From Cryobacterium tagatosivorans (GTDB lineage Bacteria; Actinomycetota; Actinomycetes; Actinomycetales; Microbacteriaceae): a stretch of DNA of 53,635 nt. Of this stretch, positions 44,485 through 53,579 are shown piece after piece. The DNA lies in the NCBI RefSeq assembly GCF_004402215.1, contig NZ_SOEZ01000014.1:1-53635 (forward strand), read 5' to 3'. A program made the position numbers and the translations under genes. A model generated the notes under the pieces. That model worked only from the letters and a program-made list of their open reading frames with translations. It made no database searches and was not told where the DNA came from. Numbering within the stretch: position 1 is the first letter of the stretch; the number at the start of each line of letters is the position of its first letter.

Positions 44485-45291
44485 ATGGGCGGCGCGAGCC
44501 ACGGCGAAGATCTGAACCACGGCGATGATGCGAACCGGAGCGGCGGAGGCAGCAGCGTCAGCTTCCGCTGCGGGCACGGGGCTTCGCGCGGCGAGGCGAG
44601 GATCACCATCCAGCGCGACTGTCCGCTCTGCATGCTCCTGTCCGAAACCAAGCGCAGTCGGGCACAGCTGTTGCGGAAGGCGGCCCCGAGCCGGCGGGCG
44701 GCCCTGGCCGGTGAAACGCGCATCGGCGCGTCCTACGAGTGGATCTGCGAGCGCGGTCATTCGCGTTTCGAGGCGACGGTGCGCGAGGTCCTGACCGGTC
44801 CGGGCTGCCCCAAGTGCCGGGCGAACGCGCAGGCTCCCTCCGCGCGGTTCGAAGGCGGCATCCCGTTCATGAAGCCGGGGCTGAAGACGCGAACGTCCAT
44901 GACCGAGCAGCGGCTGCGGCTGCTGCTGGCCGAGCGCATCCAGCTCCCGCACCGCGTCAACGCCGTGCGGATAAGTCGAACGTTCTATGGCAAGCCCGAG
45001 GTGTGGCCGGACATCATCATTCCCGCGCTCAGGATCGCGATTGAGTACGACGATCCCGGCCGGGACGGCACGGCACACCGCGGCTTGAAGGAGGCGTCCG
45101 ACCGCGAGAAGGACGCGGCGCTCGGCGAGGTCGGTTGGGAGGTCATCCGGGTGCGCGCCGGCGGGCTCGGCGAGCTGGGACCGCACAGCATCGTCTGCCG
45201 CGGTATCTCGACGGCGGTCATCGACCGGATCCTGGAACTGCTGCGCGAGATCCGCGGCGACGAACCGGTGGATGCCCTGCTCGTCCGTTGA
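44485..45291 (+). CDS. Zinc-ribbon protein with a predicted PD-(D/E)XK nuclease domain
   Basis: A 268-residue protein. Two treble-clef-like zinc motifs come first: CGH with CPLC, then CERGH with CPKC (to about residue 113). The C-terminal half has a nuclease-like pattern: Glu in MTEQRLRLLL, Asp in VWPDIIIP, Glu in LRIAIEYDDPGRD, then a DREKDAALGEVGWEVIRVRA helix-strand, as in DUF559/Vsr-type enzymes. It begins 28 bp after the DUF222/HNH gene and may be co-transcribed. Function unknown; a DNA-cutting or repair role is inferred. Confidence 0.7.
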   Translation: MGGASHGEDLNHGDDANRSGGGSSVSFRCGHGASRGEARITIQRDCPLCMLLSETKRSRAQLLRKAAPSRRAALAGETRIGASYEWICERGHSRFEATVREVLTGPGCPKCRANAQAPSARFEGGIPFMKPGLKTRTSMTEQRLRLLLAERIQLPHRVNAVRISRTFYGKPEVWPDIIIPALRIAIEYDDPGRDGTAHRGLKEASDREKDAALGEVGWEVIRVRAGGLGELGPHSIVCRGISTAVIDRILELLREIRGDEPVDALLVR

Positions 45292-45338
45292 CGCTGACCG
45301 TGCGGACCCTGGCCGGCCGGATCGCAGTAGGCCCAGCC

Positions 45339-46208
45339 TCAGCCGACGGACGTCTCCATCGTGAGGATGCTGGTGCCGTCCACGTCCGAGAGGGAGAGGA
45401 TGACCCGCGGTGCGCCGAGTTCGGCCAGCGAATCCACGTGCGTGCCCCCGCAGGGAATGCGGACGGTGCCCTCGGGCAGTTCGCAGACCCAGGAGCGGCG
45501 GTCGGTGAGCAGGTTGCCGTCGCACTCGATCCGCACGGCGGCGCCGGAGGAGACCCAGCCGGCGAGGGCGGCGTTCACGGCATCCTCAACCTGGGCCAGG
45601 TCCTCGGCGAAGCCGTCCGTGACGAAGCCCTTCTTGCGCAGCGACTTGCCGAGCCGATAGGTGTCGGTCGACCCGTTTTCGCGGATGAGCGACGCGTCGA
45701 TCGCCACCCCATCGAAGTCGGGGTTGCCGAGGCCGTCGGTGCGGATCTCCTTCTTCCAGCGGTCGGCGACCGCGCGGTTGAGCGCGAGCGAGGCCACGTG
45801 GCATCCGGTGTGCCCGGCCGAGGTGCGCGCCCGGGCGTCGGCATCCACCAGCACGGCGACCGCGTCGCCCTCGGCCGGCTCAGAGCCGCCCGCCAGGACG
45901 TGCACGACCACGAACGCCCAGCCCTCCGTGCCCTTGCCGACCGGGATGTCCCGGCCGAGGTGCAGCTCGGCGCCGTCGGTCGCGCCCACGATGCAGTCCA
46001 CGACCGTGAGGTCGACCTCCCCGATCCGCAGCACGGCCGCGTCGGCGCCCTGGTCGGGCCAGCCGGCGTCGACGGGGTGCACGCTGGTGGCATCGAGCAG
46101 CACGGCGACCCGGTCGCCCGGCAGGGGCGCGGCATGGAGGACGGTCGCGGCGTTACCGATCGACCCGGACGGGTAAAGCACAACGGTGTCCTGGGTGGGG
46201 AGCGTCAA
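45339..46208 (-). CDS. Alanyl-tRNA editing protein (AlaX-like)
   Basis: A 289-residue protein of the AlaX/second additional-domain family, which deacylates mischarged Ser- or Gly-tRNA(Ala). Zinc ligands are visible as His-x3-His (HTGCHVAS) and Cys-x3-His (PCGGTHVDS). The start is taken as a TTG at 46208 preceded by AAAGG; no ATG fits. The N-terminal half resembles the AlaRS-linked beta-barrel (VLLDATSVHPVDAGWPDQG). Confidence 0.85.
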   Translation of the reverse strand: MTLPTQDTVVLYPSGSIGNAATVLHAAPLPGDRVAVLLDATSVHPVDAGWPDQGADAAVLRIGEVDLTVVDCIVGATDGAELHLGRDIPVGKGTEGWAFVVVHVLAGGSEPAEGDAVAVLVDADARARTSAGHTGCHVASLALNRAVADRWKKEIRTDGLGNPDFDGVAIDASLIRENGSTDTYRLGKSLRKKGFVTDGFAEDLAQVEDAVNAALAGWVSSGAAVRIECDGNLLTDRRSWVCELPEGTVRIPCGGTHVDSLAELGAPRVILSLSDVDGTSILTMETSVG

Positions 46209-46267
46209 GGGAGCCTTTCGTGGTTTCTTTCGGGAACGGGGCCTTGGGGAGGACCGCATTCGGCAAA

Positions 46268-46301
46268 ACAAAGGTGCTGCCCCGTCTAGCGAGGCAGCAC
46301 C
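46268..46301 (-). terminator. Terminator of the small lysine-rich gene
   Basis: Arms GGTGCTGCC / GGCAGCACC (46273-46281 and 46293-46301). Read on the minus strand the stem is followed by TTTGTTTTG. Confidence 0.75.
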
Positions 46302-46325
46302 CGGTGATAGTGGAGGAGAAGAGCG

Positions 46326-46445
46326 TCAGCGCTTTCTGGCCTTCTCGGTTTCGCTCGACTTGGCCTGCTTGTCGGCCCTTTTCTCCTTCAGCGACTTACC
46401 AGCGACCTTCTTGGACGCATCCTTCTTCGGTGATTTGTCAGCCAT
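46326..46445 (-). CDS. 39-residue lysine-rich small protein
   Basis: ATG at 46445, preceded by GAAGGGG, opens MADKSPKKDASKKVAGKSLK and ends AKSSETEKARKR-stop. It is almost entirely Lys/Ala/Ser/Glu, strongly basic and probably disordered. Its own ribosome site and a terminator 25 bp past the stop argue that it is a real gene. Very short proteins starting MADKSPKK recur in related actinobacteria. Function unknown; nucleic-acid binding is a guess from charge. Confidence 0.75.
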   Translation of the reverse strand: MADKSPKKDASKKVAGKSLKEKRADKQAKSSETEKARKR

Positions 46446-46530
46446 GTGTACCCCTTCGAACCGAGCCCCGGCGGCATCCGTCCCCTCGACCCTACGCGGG
46501 TTCGCCCCAAACGGCGCGTCCCCCCAACGC

Positions 46531-46587
46531 CGAACCGTGAGTTTGGCACCTTCGCAAGGCCCGCGAAGGTGCCAAACTCACAGTTCG
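46531..46587. repeat. Large extragenic palindrome (25-bp arms)
   Basis: Left arm 46531-46555 and right arm 46563-46587 pair at 24 of 25 positions around a 7-nt loop; the core is GAGTTTGGCACCTTCGC. It lies between thrE and the small gene and has no T-tail. It may be a dispersed palindromic repeat rather than a simple terminator. Confidence 0.8.
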
Positions 46588-46603
46588 GCGGAAGAAGAGG
46601 GGC

Positions 46604-47947
46604 CTAGATCCGGTTGCCCGCGCGGCGGCCGAGCGCGACCGGCAGCGCCATCAGCGGGCCGATGGAACGGCGCTGCAGACGGCGGGCCGGACCCCAGACG
46701 AACTGCACGAGCGACTGGGCGAGGATGGCGCCCGCCGCGAGCGCGGCGGCGACCGCGCCGGCCGTCAGCAGGCTGAGCAGACCATCGATCTCGCCCTCCG
46801 ACACCTGGAGCAGGCCGCGGAACAGGCTCAGCCCGGGCACGAGCGGAACCAGCGCCGACACCATGATGACCAGCGGCGGCGTGCGCACGAGGCGCGCGGC
46901 CACCGCGGCGAGCAGGCCGACGCCGACCGCTGCCGCGCCCGACGACCAGACCAGGCCGAAGCCCGCGTTCGCGCCGGCCAGGTAGAGGAACTCGGCTGCG
47001 GCACCGAGCAGGCAGACCACCCAGAACGCACGCCACGGCACCTGCACCGCGAGCCCGAAGCCGATGACGACCACGACGGATGCCACCAGCAGCAACGGCA
47101 GGTTGGCCAGCGTCAGGGCCACATCCGAGTCGACGCGCAGACCGAAGCCGAGCCGGCTGAGCATCAGCGACGCCCCCGCGACACCGGTGACGAGGCCGCC
47201 GGTGACGACCAGGGCCTCCAGGGCGCGGGCGGTTCCGGTCAGGTAGAACCCGGACAGCGTGTCGTGGACGGCGCCAAAGGTGGTGACGCCGGCCAGGAGC
47301 ATGATGATCGCGGCGACGACGACGAGTGACGGGTTGGCGCTGGGGTCGATGAGCTGCACCAGGGCGGCGAGGATCGGTCCGATCGCGCCGCCGACCACCG
47401 TCTGGTAGAACACGGGGACCCGGCGGTTGTCCAGCATGGTGGTGATCAGGTCGATGATGAACGCCGCGATGAACGCCGCCATGATGACGACCGGTCCGCC
47501 GCCGATCAGCACGGCCGCGCCGGCACCGACGAGGCTCCAGCCGATGCGGCGGAACAGCACCGGCACCTGCGGCTTCGCGCTGACGATCGTGCCCAGGGCC
47601 TTCCGGGCGTCCGCGACATCCATCGGGTTCTCGAGGAGCTCGGCGATCAGCTCGGATGTCGCCGTGAGCTTCGCGTAGTTCAGCGAGCGGTACTTCACGT
47701 TGCGGCTGCGCGAGATCGACTCGTGCGTGGCCGGGTCCTCGTGCGTCAGGTTGATGATCGTGTGCGTGATGTTCGCCTCGGTGCCCTTGAGACCGTAGGC
47801 GCGGGTGATCGCCTCCATCGCGGCAGTGGCATCCTCGGCGCCGGCGCCGGCGGCGAAGATGACTTCGGCCAGCCGCATGGTGAGGTCCAGGACGGCTCGG
47901 GTATGGGCGGCGGTGTCGATGATGCCGATGCTCGAGGTCTTGGTCAT
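46604..47947 (-). CDS. thrE: Threonine/serine exporter (ThrE family)
   Basis: A 447-residue membrane protein. The N-terminal ThrE/DUF1212 domain (about 20-270; LAEVIFAAGAGAEDATAAME, YGLKGTEANITHT) carries the conserved acidic and small-residue motifs, and a second set of five helices (about 280-430) completes the fused form known from Corynebacterium ThrE. It exports threonine and serine. It overlaps the upstream dehydrogenase gene by four bases. Confidence 0.9.
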   Translation of the reverse strand: MTKTSSIGIIDTAAHTRAVLDLTMRLAEVIFAAGAGAEDATAAMEAITRAYGLKGTEANITHTIINLTHEDPATHESISRSRNVKYRSLNYAKLTATSELIAELLENPMDVADARKALGTIVSAKPQVPVLFRRIGWSLVGAGAAVLIGGGPVVIMAAFIAAFIIDLITTMLDNRRVPVFYQTVVGGAIGPILAALVQLIDPSANPSLVVVAAIIMLLAGVTTFGAVHDTLSGFYLTGTARALEALVVTGGLVTGVAGASLMLSRLGFGLRVDSDVALTLANLPLLLVASVVVVIGFGLAVQVPWRAFWVVCLLGAAAEFLYLAGANAGFGLVWSSGAAAVGVGLLAAVAARLVRTPPLVIMVSALVPLVPGLSLFRGLLQVSEGEIDGLLSLLTAGAVAAALAAGAILAQSLVQFVWGPARRLQRRSIGPLMALPVALGRRAGNRI

Positions 47948-49131
47948 GTCGCGGGTCCAGGGTCAGTGAGGGGTCCGAGCCAGGCCGAGGCGACCGTCGA
48001 GTGCGCGGATTCGGCGTCGGAAGGATGGAACAGGCCGGCCAGCACATCACGGTACAGCCGCCCGAGCTCGTTGCCGGCGAAGTAGGAGGAACCGCCGCTC
48101 ACCCGGAGCGCCTGGTCGACCACGTGCTTCGCGTTTTCGGTGGCGCGGTGCTTGAGCCCGGCCAGTCGCGGGTACCACTGGGCGCCGTGGTCGGCGAGCT
48201 CGTCGACGTCGCGGGCGAGCGCGTCGATCTGCGGGTAGATCCCGTCCATGGCGATGGCGGCGTCGGCGATCCGCCAGCGGATGTCCGGATCCTGGTCCAG
48301 GCTGCGCCCGTCGTTCTTCAGCGAGGTGCGCCGCCCGGCGGCGTCCACGGCGAGCTCGAGCGCTCGCCGGCCGATGCCGGTGTACACGGCCGCCAGCAGG
48401 ATCTCGAAGGTGGCGAAGATGGCGAAGATCAGCGGGTCGGGGTTGGGCCCCGGGTCGAGGCGGCGGAACACCCGGTCGGGCCGGGCGTACGCGCCGTCGA
48501 GCACGGTGCTCTGGCTCTGGCTGGCCCGCATGCCCAGCGTGTCCCAGTCGTCCTTCCGGCTGACCCCGGGGTCGCTGCGGTCGATGAACGCCCAGACGAT
48601 CTTCGGCGCGTCCGGCACGGACGAGTCCAGCCCCATGACGCCGAGGCTGGTCCAGGCCGGGGACAGCGAGGTGAAGACCTTGGTGCCGGAGAACCGGTAG
48701 CCGCCGTCCGGCTGCGGGCGGGCATCCGTCATCGATCCGAACAGCACGAGGTCGTTGCCCGGTTCGCTCACTCCGAAGCCGAGGATGTCGCCGGCGGCCG
48801 CGCCATCGAGCAGAAAGGCGAGACTGTCGTCGCCGCGCTCGAGCAGGGCCCGGGCCACGCCGGTCCAGACGAGGTGCATGTTGACGGCGAGGGCGGTCGC
48901 CGGAGCGTGGCCCGCGAGCCGGATCTGCTCGCGGGCGACCTGCTGCAGGGTCAGGCCGAGCCCGCCGAACCGGGCCGGGACGAGGGCGCGGAGGTAGCCG
49001 GCCTCGGCAAGCTCGGCGAGGTCCTCGGTGAAGAAGGCGTTGTCCCGGTCATACCCGGCCGCGCGCCCGCGAATCCGCGCCAGAAGCTCGTCGCTGAGCG
49101 GCGACGGAGTGGCAGGCGTGGAGTCATTCAC
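47944..49131 (-). CDS. Acyl-CoA dehydrogenase-like flavoprotein
   Basis: A 395-residue member of the acyl-CoA dehydrogenase superfamily, closest in look to the SfnB/DszC-like and hydroxylase branch rather than true beta-oxidation enzymes. It has FGVSEPGNDLVLFGSMT, then YRFSGTKVFTSLSPAWT and DDWDTLGMRASQSQSTVLDG, but no clear catalytic YEGT-type glutamate near the C-terminus (VSGGSSYFAGNELGRLYRDV instead). It could be a flavin-dependent monooxygenase or an oxidative enzyme of unknown substrate. Upstream of and coupled to thrE. Confidence 0.82.
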   Translation of the reverse strand: MNDSTPATPSPLSDELLARIRGRAAGYDRDNAFFTEDLAELAEAGYLRALVPARFGGLGLTLQQVAREQIRLAGHAPATALAVNMHLVWTGVARALLERGDDSLAFLLDGAAAGDILGFGVSEPGNDLVLFGSMTDARPQPDGGYRFSGTKVFTSLSPAWTSLGVMGLDSSVPDAPKIVWAFIDRSDPGVSRKDDWDTLGMRASQSQSTVLDGAYARPDRVFRRLDPGPNPDPLIFAIFATFEILLAAVYTGIGRRALELAVDAAGRRTSLKNDGRSLDQDPDIRWRIADAAIAMDGIYPQIDALARDVDELADHGAQWYPRLAGLKHRATENAKHVVDQALRVSGGSSYFAGNELGRLYRDVLAGLFHPSDAESAHSTVASAWLGPLTDPGPAT

Positions 49132-49141
49132 GCCTCCCAGC

Positions 49142-49999
49142 CTATGCAGCCTTGCGCTTCCTCGTTGACAGCCAGACGATCAGCAGCACGACTCCGCCGA
49201 CCGCACCGAGCGCCGCCAGCCAGGGCAGCAGGAATCCGACGGCCACGAGGGCGCCGCTGAGGGCCGAAACGAGCGTGTTCCAGCCGGCGACGAGGCCGTC
49301 CCAGAAGTTGTCCGGATTGGGCGGGGAGACCGTCCCCTCGGAGTACAGCTCGAGGCTGATCGTCGAGAAGTCGACCTGGTCGGCCAGGTAGTCGCGCTGC
49401 GCCTGGAGGCCCTCGAGTTCGCTCTGCCGCTGGGACAGGGCGCTCTCGATCGCGATCAGGTCGGTGGTGTCGGTCGCCTTGGCCATCAGGCCGAGCAGCC
49501 GGTCGACCGAGGTCTGCAGCGACGTGATGCGGGCCGCGATGTCCTGCGTCTGCTGGGTGATGTCGGTGGCATTGAGCGACACCTTGTTCACCGTGCCCAG
49601 CTTCTTGAGCTCGATCACGGCGTTGTCGAGCTCGTCGGCGGGGATGCGCAGCACCAGGTTCGCGCTCGCCGGCTGGCCGTCGGTGCTCGGGTTCTCGCTG
49701 CGGCTGTCGACGCGCCCGCCCGCCTCCTGGGTGATGTCCGCGGCCGACTGGGCGGACTTGATCGGGTCCTTCACCGTGAGCGATACCGTGCCGGTGGTGA
49801 TCACGTCTCGGTTGTCGGCGATCACCTCGCCGCCCGTGACGCCCTTGTCCGGGGCCGGCTCGCCGCTGACGCCGCCGTCGGTGACGCCGCCGCCGTCGCT
49901 GACCGGCGGGCCGGAGCTGTCGCTGGATCCGGATGACGTGCATCCGGCGAGGAGGAGCGCCGCGAGTACGATCGCGGTGGCGGCCAGGGTTCGCTTCAT
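49142..49999 (-). CDS. DUF4349 lipoprotein
   Basis: A 285-residue secreted lipoprotein with signal peptide and lipobox LLAGC (Cys20), a Gly/Ser/Asp-rich linker (about 22-60), then the DUF4349 domain (ITTGTVSLTVKDPIKSAQSA at about 70), with a probable coiled coil (LGLMAKATDTTDLIAIESAL then SQRQSELEGLQAQRDYL). A C-terminal membrane helix ends in basic STRKRKAA. It is likely anchored at both ends. Function unknown. Confidence 0.88.
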   Translation of the reverse strand: MKRTLAATAIVLAALLLAGCTSSGSSDSSGPPVSDGGGVTDGGVSGEPAPDKGVTGGEVIADNRDVITTGTVSLTVKDPIKSAQSAADITQEAGGRVDSRSENPSTDGQPASANLVLRIPADELDNAVIELKKLGTVNKVSLNATDITQQTQDIAARITSLQTSVDRLLGLMAKATDTTDLIAIESALSQRQSELEGLQAQRDYLADQVDFSTISLELYSEGTVSPPNPDNFWDGLVAGWNTLVSALSGALVAVGFLLPWLAALGAVGGVVLLIVWLSTRKRKAA

Positions 50000-50173
50000 G
50001 CCTCACAGTATGACCACGCGGCGGGTTGCTGTCTGGATGTTTTCTGGGAGTCGAATCACAATTCGGCGTCGGGGTTCGGGCCGCCGGCGGTGTCGCGCGC
50101 CGCGTCGCCCGCCCCGCCCGCCCCGTCCGCCGCGCGGAGCGAGAAAGTCGACCGGCCCGGCCATACTGGACGC

Positions 50174-51040
50174 ATGACCTGGTGGGCGGATCTCGCGGCT
50201 GTGTTCGGCTGGCGCCGGGCACCGCTCCTGCACATCGCGACGGATGCCGGGTCAGGTCCCGTCGTCATCCTCGTGCACGGGATCGCCTCGTCGTCCGAGA
50301 CGTTCCGGAACATGGTTCCCCTGCTGGTGCCGCGTCACCGCGTGATCGCCGTGGACATCCTCGGCTTCGGCCAGTCGCCCGCGCCGGAGGACTGCGAGTA
50401 CACCCTCGAAGACCACGTCGCCTCGCTCGAGGCGACCATCCGCTCGCTCAAGCTCGACGAGTCGTTCACCCTCGTGGGCCACTCGCTGGGCAGCCTGATC
50501 GGCTCCCGCTACGCCGCGAAGAACCGCCGGCGCGTGTCCGGACTCGTGCTGGTCGGGCCGCCGGTCTATCTCTCGCCGGCCGATATCGGCGATCCCCGCG
50601 TGCGCGGCCGGGTGACCGCGTACCTGCGAGCTTACGAATTCCTGCGGGCCAACAAGGACTTCACCCTCGCCAACGCGGCGATCATCTCGCGGCTGCTGCC
50701 CAAGGGGATCTTCGAAATCACCACGAAAAGCTGGACCCCGTTCGTGAAGTCGCTCGAGCACTGCATCGAGTCGCAGACCGTGGTGAGCGACGTGGCGAGC
50801 CTGAACATCCCGGTCGCGGTCGTCTACGGGTCGCTCGACGCCTTCATCGCACCGGGGAGCATGACGGTGATCGAGCGGATGCGCCACGTGACGATGTACC
50901 GGGTCGAGGCGAACGACCACCTCATTCGGCCACGCCTGGCGCGGACAATCGTCCGCGCGATCGAGGAGGCTGGATCGACGACGGTGCCCGCGTCGGCCGC
51001 CGGGGTTCAGGACTCCACGCGGCGCCCGCCCGACGCCTGA
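50174..51040 (+). CDS. Alpha/beta-fold hydrolase
   Basis: A 288-residue hydrolase. The oxyanion loop is VILVHGIASSSETF, the nucleophile Ser is in LVGHSLGSLIGSRY (about residue 108), the acid Asp is probably in VYGSLDAFI and the His in VEANDHLIRP. A lid of about 60 residues sits between strands. Substrate unknown. The ATG at 50174 is preferred; upstream in-frame sequence is GC-repetitive and unlikely to be coding. Confidence 0.88.
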   Translation: MTWWADLAAVFGWRRAPLLHIATDAGSGPVVILVHGIASSSETFRNMVPLLVPRHRVIAVDILGFGQSPAPEDCEYTLEDHVASLEATIRSLKLDESFTLVGHSLGSLIGSRYAAKNRRRVSGLVLVGPPVYLSPADIGDPRVRGRVTAYLRAYEFLRANKDFTLANAAIISRLLPKGIFEITTKSWTPFVKSLEHCIESQTVVSDVASLNIPVAVVYGSLDAFIAPGSMTVIERMRHVTMYRVEANDHLIRPRLARTIVRAIEEAGSTTVPASAAGVQDSTRRPPDA

Positions 51041-51099
51041 GCGCCGCGGGTGCCGCGGCGCTCTCGCGGCCGGGTCGCGGAGGTGGCTAGGCTGGCGTC

Positions 51100-52086
51100 A
51101 TGGACAAGCGAACCCTCGGCAGGACCGGGCGAACCGTATCGGTCATCGGACTCGGAACATGGCAGCTGGGGGCGGACTGGGGCGACGTCTCCGAGGCCGA
51201 CGCGCGGGCCGTGCTCGGGGCATCCGTGGAAGCTGGCGTCACCTTCTTCGATACGGCGGACGTCTACGGCGACGGGCGCAGCGAACGCGTGATCGGGCAC
51301 TTCCTGGAGGTCGAGGCCCCGGGCCAGGACATCACCGTGGCCACGAAGATGGGGCGCCGGTCCGAGCAGCTGCCCGAGAACTACGTGCTGGCCCACTTCC
51401 GCGAGTGGACCGACCGGTCGCGGGAGAACCTGCGCACCGACACGCTCGACCTCGTGCAGTTGCACTGCCCGCCGAGCGACGTGATCGAGTCCGACGAGGT
51501 GTACGACGCGCTCGACACCCTCGTCAGCGAGGGGGCGATCGCCGCCTACGGCGTCAGCGTCGAGACCTGCGACCAGGCGCTCGCGGCCATCGCCCGTCCC
51601 GGGGTGGCGACCGTGCAGATCATCCTGAACGCCTTCCGGCTCAAGCCGCTGGACGAGGTGCTCCCGGCGGCGCGCGCGGCGGGGGTGGGCATCATCGCCC
51701 GGGTGCCCCTGGCGAGCGGGCTGCTGAGCGGGAAGTACACGCGCGAGACGAAATTCGCCGAGACCGATCACCGCAACTACAACCTCGACGGCAGCGCCTT
51801 CGACGTGGGGGAGACCTTCTCCGGGGTCGGCTTCGAGACCGGCCTGGCCGCCGCCGCGGAGTTCGCGGCGCTCGTGCCGGCCGGCCTGACGCCGGCGCAG
51901 GCGGCGCTGGCCTGGGTCGCCCAGATCGACGGCGTCAGCAGCGTCATCCCCGGCGCCCGCTCGATTTCGCAGGCGCAGGCCAACGCCGCGGCCGGAAGCG
52001 CGGAACCCCTCGGCCTCGCCTTCAACGAGGGTGTGCAGGACATCTACGACCGTCTCCTGCGTGAGAAGATCCACTCGAGGTGGTGA
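51100..52086 (+). CDS. Aldo/keto reductase
   Basis: A 328-residue NADPH-dependent reductase with the AKR tetrad: Asp in FFDTADVYGDG with Tyr, Lys in VATKMGR and His in DLVQLHCPP. The cofactor end PGARSISQAQANAAA is typical. It belongs to the large YhdN/YajO-like group of unknown physiological substrate. It overlaps the MFS gene by a few bases, suggesting co-expression. Confidence 0.9.
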   Translation: MDKRTLGRTGRTVSVIGLGTWQLGADWGDVSEADARAVLGASVEAGVTFFDTADVYGDGRSERVIGHFLEVEAPGQDITVATKMGRRSEQLPENYVLAHFREWTDRSRENLRTDTLDLVQLHCPPSDVIESDEVYDALDTLVSEGAIAAYGVSVETCDQALAAIARPGVATVQIILNAFRLKPLDEVLPAARAAGVGIIARVPLASGLLSGKYTRETKFAETDHRNYNLDGSAFDVGETFSGVGFETGLAAAAEFAALVPAGLTPAQAALAWVAQIDGVSSVIPGARSISQAQANAAAGSAEPLGLAFNEGVQDIYDRLLREKIHSRW

Positions 52087-53459
52087 GCGAGCCGGGGGAG
52101 GCGGCTGCGACGGATGCGCGGGGGGAGCGGGCGAGCGCGCCCGATGCACGGGAAGAAGGTGCGAGCGCCGCGGATGCGCGGGGCGGTCACGCGCCCGCGC
52201 CGGCGAAACACGGGCTCGGTCCCGCCTTCGCCAACCTCTTCACGGCCAGCATCGCGAGCAACCTCGGTGACGGGATCGCCCGCACCGCGATGCCGCTGCT
52301 GGCCGCGCGGCTGACCGACGACCCGCTCCTGATCAGCGGGATCGCCGCCATGGCGATGCTGCCCTGGCTGCTCTGCGCCATTCCCGCCGGCATCCTGATC
52401 GACCGCATCGACCGGCGCAAGGCGCTCGCGCTGGCAGACAGTGTGCGGATGCTGCTGGCCGTCGTGCTCTGCGTGCTCAGCGCCACGGACGGCCTGACGA
52501 TCTGGTGGCTGTACATCGTGATCTTCGCCTACGGCGCCTTCGAGACGGTGTACGACGGCGCAACCCGGGCCGTGGTGCCGAGCATCGTCGCCCGGGTCGA
52601 CCTGCCGCGGGCGAATTCGCGCATCGAGGCCGGCGAGCTGGTCGTGCAGAGTTTCCTGTCCGGGCCGCTCACCTCCCTGCTCTTCGCGGTGTCCGTGCTC
52701 ATCCCGCTCGGCGTGAACGCGCTGGCCTTCGCTGTGGCCGCCGTGCTCGCCCTGCTGCTGCCGAAGGTCGCGTCGGGCCGCCAGCACGCGGCCCTGCTCG
52801 AGGCGCCGCAGGTGGCCTGGTACCGCCAGTTCGTCGACGGCTACCGGTTCATCGTGAAGAGCCGGATGCTGGTAACGCTCTGGCTGGTCAGCACGACCGG
52901 CGGGCTCGCCTTCTCGTTCGCGACCGCGAGCGCTGTGCTGTTCGTGCTGGGGCCCCTCGGCCTGCCGGAGGCCCTGTTCGGTGTGTTCATGCTCGCCGGC
53001 GCGGCCGGGGGCATCCTCGGGTCGGTCCTGACCGCTCCGCTGAAGAACCGGCTGAACGCCGGCCGGGCGATGGCACTGATGCTGATCCTGAGCGGATCCA
53101 CCCTCGTCCTGATGGGCGTCTGGCCGAACGGGTGGGTCGTCGGGGTGGCATTCGCGATCTCCAGCGGGTCGATCACGGTCTGGAACATCCTCGTCATGTC
53201 GCTTCGGCAGAGCATCATTCCCGGGCATCTGCTCGGCCGCGTGCACGGCACCTGGCGCACGCTGCTGTGGGGCGCGATGCCGCTAGGCAGCCTGCTCGGC
53301 GGGCTCGTCGCCCGGGTCGACCTCGCGCTGCCGTTCATCATCGGGGGTGGGATCGCCACCCTGCTGGCGCTGGTGTTCTTCCGGTTCATCACGAGCCTGC
53401 CGAACGCGGAGGACGTGCCGGACCCGATGGGGCCGGCCGCGCTCGTGCCGCTGGGCTGA
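52080..53459 (+). CDS. MFS transporter (macrolide-efflux-like)
   Basis: A 459-residue major facilitator with twelve predicted helices starting at about residue 50 (FANLFTASIASNLGDGIART). The A-motif-like loop is GILIDRIDRRKALALADSVR. It resembles MFS_3/enterobactin-type exporters of small hydrophobic compounds. The first 45 residues are an odd hydrophilic tail made of near-repeats (DARGERASAP, DAREEGASAA, DARGGHAPAP). Start is GTG at 52080 or the next GTG at 52083, overlapping the reductase stop. Confidence 0.87.
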   Translation: MVSEPGEAAATDARGERASAPDAREEGASAADARGGHAPAPAKHGLGPAFANLFTASIASNLGDGIARTAMPLLAARLTDDPLLISGIAAMAMLPWLLCAIPAGILIDRIDRRKALALADSVRMLLAVVLCVLSATDGLTIWWLYIVIFAYGAFETVYDGATRAVVPSIVARVDLPRANSRIEAGELVVQSFLSGPLTSLLFAVSVLIPLGVNALAFAVAAVLALLLPKVASGRQHAALLEAPQVAWYRQFVDGYRFIVKSRMLVTLWLVSTTGGLAFSFATASAVLFVLGPLGLPEALFGVFMLAGAAGGILGSVLTAPLKNRLNAGRAMALMLILSGSTLVLMGVWPNGWVVGVAFAISSGSITVWNILVMSLRQSIIPGHLLGRVHGTWRTLLWGAMPLGSLLGGLVARVDLALPFIIGGGIATLLALVFFRFITSLPNAEDVPDPMGPAALVPLG

Positions 53460-53579
53460 CTGCCGGAGTCGACGGCGGGCCGGCGACCGGCCTGGCGACG
53501 GGCCTGGCGACGGGCCTCGCGGGATTCGTGGCTAGCCGCAATACCGTTCAGTTAAGGTCTTTCGTGTTACGTTGACGGT

